Of a stretch of 64,000 nt of DNA, positions 63,451 to 64,000 are shown piece by piece. This DNA comes from Bog-473 sp963711065 (GTDB taxonomy: Bacteria > Actinomycetota > Acidimicrobiia > Acidimicrobiales > RAAP-2): NCBI GenBank assembly GCA_963711065.1, contig CAVQCO010000006.1:558001-622000 (forward strand). The letters are read 5' to 3'. The notes beneath the pieces were generated by a model. It made no database searches, was not told where the DNA came from, and saw nothing but the letters and a program-made list of their open reading frames with translations. The position numbers and the translations under genes were made by a program. How positions within the stretch are numbered: the first letter of the stretch is position 1; each line of letters starts with the position of its first letter.

Positions 63451-64000
63451 TCACCCGGGCAGATCCCCGCTCTCGAGCAGCGCCTCGAAGGAAGCAGCAT
63501 CGACGATCGGCGTGCCGAGCTCCTCGGCCTTGCGGAGCTTCGCCGCGCCCGGCGCGTCGCCGACCACCAGCGCGTACGTCTTCTTCGACACGCTCCCCGG
63601 CGACGTCCCGCCCCGCGCCATGATCGCCTCCTCGGCCCCCTCCCGCGTGTAGCCCGGCACGCCGCCGGTGACCACCACCGCCTTGCCGGCCAGCGTCTGC
63701 ACCACGGCGGTGCCCGCCGCCACTCGACCGCCGGACCCCTGACCGGCGGCCCCCGGCTCCTCCGTGTTGACCCCGGCGGCCTTCAGCCGCCCCACGACAC
63801 CCTCGTTGGTCGGCTGGGCCAGGAACTCGGCCACGCTGGCCGCGATCACGCCGCCGACGCCGTCGACCGCGGCCAGCGCCTCGGTCGACGCGGCGAGGAT
63901 GGCGTCGAGCGACCCGAAGGCGCGGGCGACTGCCCGGGCGCCCGTCGGCCCGAGATGCCGGATGCCCAGCGCGACGAGGAGCCGGCTCAGCGGCTGCGTC
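63451..64000 (-). CDS. ligA: NAD-dependent DNA ligase, 5' part cut off by the window edge
   Basis: About 182 C-terminal residues on the minus strand. PLSRLLVALGIRHLGPTGAR, AFGSLDAILAASTEALAAV and DGVGGVIAASVAEFL are the helix-hairpin-helix domain. A Gly-rich linker follows, then the BRCT domain: LAGKAVVVTGGVPGYTREGAEEAIMARGGTSPGSVSKKTYALVVGDAPGAAKLRKAEELGTPIVDAASFEALLESG. The adenylation domain lies outside the window. LigA seals nicks in replication and repair. A 61-nt gap separates it from the kinase gene. Confidence 0.92.
   Translation of the reverse strand, partial: TQPLSRLLVALGIRHLGPTGARAVARAFGSLDAILAASTEALAAVDGVGGVIAASVAEFLAQPTNEGVVGRLKAAGVNTEEPGAAGQGSGGRVAAGTAVVQTLAGKAVVVTGGVPGYTREGAEEAIMARGGTSPGSVSKKTYALVVGDAPGAAKLRKAEELGTPIVDAASFEALLESGDLPG

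Overview
The window is very GC-rich, gene-dense chromosomal DNA from an actinobacterium, probably an Acidimicrobiia-like lineage (inference from gene content and order; no 16S is present). Pointers are frequent GTG starts, 1-11 nt start/stop overlaps, a KstR-type palindrome, a 13E12/DUF222 HNH protein, a PASTA Ser/Thr kinase and near-leaderless transcripts. I see no rRNA, tRNA, CRISPR, IS element or prophage. No gene-free stretch reaches 300 nt; the largest (3382-3632, about 250 nt) shows nothing I recognise.

Layout. 1-6.5 kb: truncated CitE-type lyase, dienelactone hydrolase, secreted NlpC/P60 protein, an Lgt-family membrane protein, then an SDR and an acyl-CoA synthetase sharing a KstR-like operator. 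6.5-12.9 kb: mixed accessory genes (two methyltransferases, F420-reductase-like protein, sulfotransferase, nucleotidyltransferase, cupin, and a secreted hydrolase with a neocarzinostatin-like tail). 12.9-20.3 kb: acyl-CoA catabolism (thioesterase, enoyl-CoA hydratase, FadA5-like thiolase with a second KstR-like operator, acyl-CoA dehydrogenase) and hydrolases. 20.3-26.7 kb: leuB-ilvE-cimA (minus strand) diverging from greA-leuC-leuD (plus strand). 26.7-30.5 kb: two tandem ArsR-SRPBCC modules. 30.5-37.4 kb: leuA, serA, an aspartate-type aminotransferase and serC. 37.5-45.4 kb: ABC transporter, SDR, secreted HExxH protein, DUF2277, DUF899, VOC, DUF4097 and RHH genes. 45.5-50.8 kb: ilvB-ilvN-ilvC and an IlvD/Edd-family gene. 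50.8-64 kb: MMPL exporter with TetR, HNH protein, gatCAB, esterase, SCP2, MFS, HIT-like protein, PASTA kinase and truncated ligA.

The functional core is a nearly complete branched-chain amino acid pathway: ilvB, ilvN, ilvC, ilvD-like, ilvE, leuA, leuB, leuC, leuD and cimA. CimA (citramalate synthase) suggests isoleucine is made from pyruvate and acetyl-CoA. The most interesting system is regulatory. Three transcription units each start with a short leader peptide whose residues suit the pathway branch, followed by a GC-rich hairpin and an intrinsic terminator: leuA (MHTPTTSELLLT), leuB-ilvE-cimA (MHRSEHLVGIIH) and ilvB-ilvN-ilvC (MQARSPRPTILVLVT). All three have predicted -35/-10 boxes 17 bp apart and a leader ATG only about 10 nt past the -10 box, giving an almost leaderless leader peptide.

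Several genes carry apparent 1-nt frameshifts (near 12990, 18217, 27060 and 56418, and possibly the ilvN start), which points to residual assembly error or recent decay. All assignments come from reading translations and motifs by eye; no database search or folding was run.
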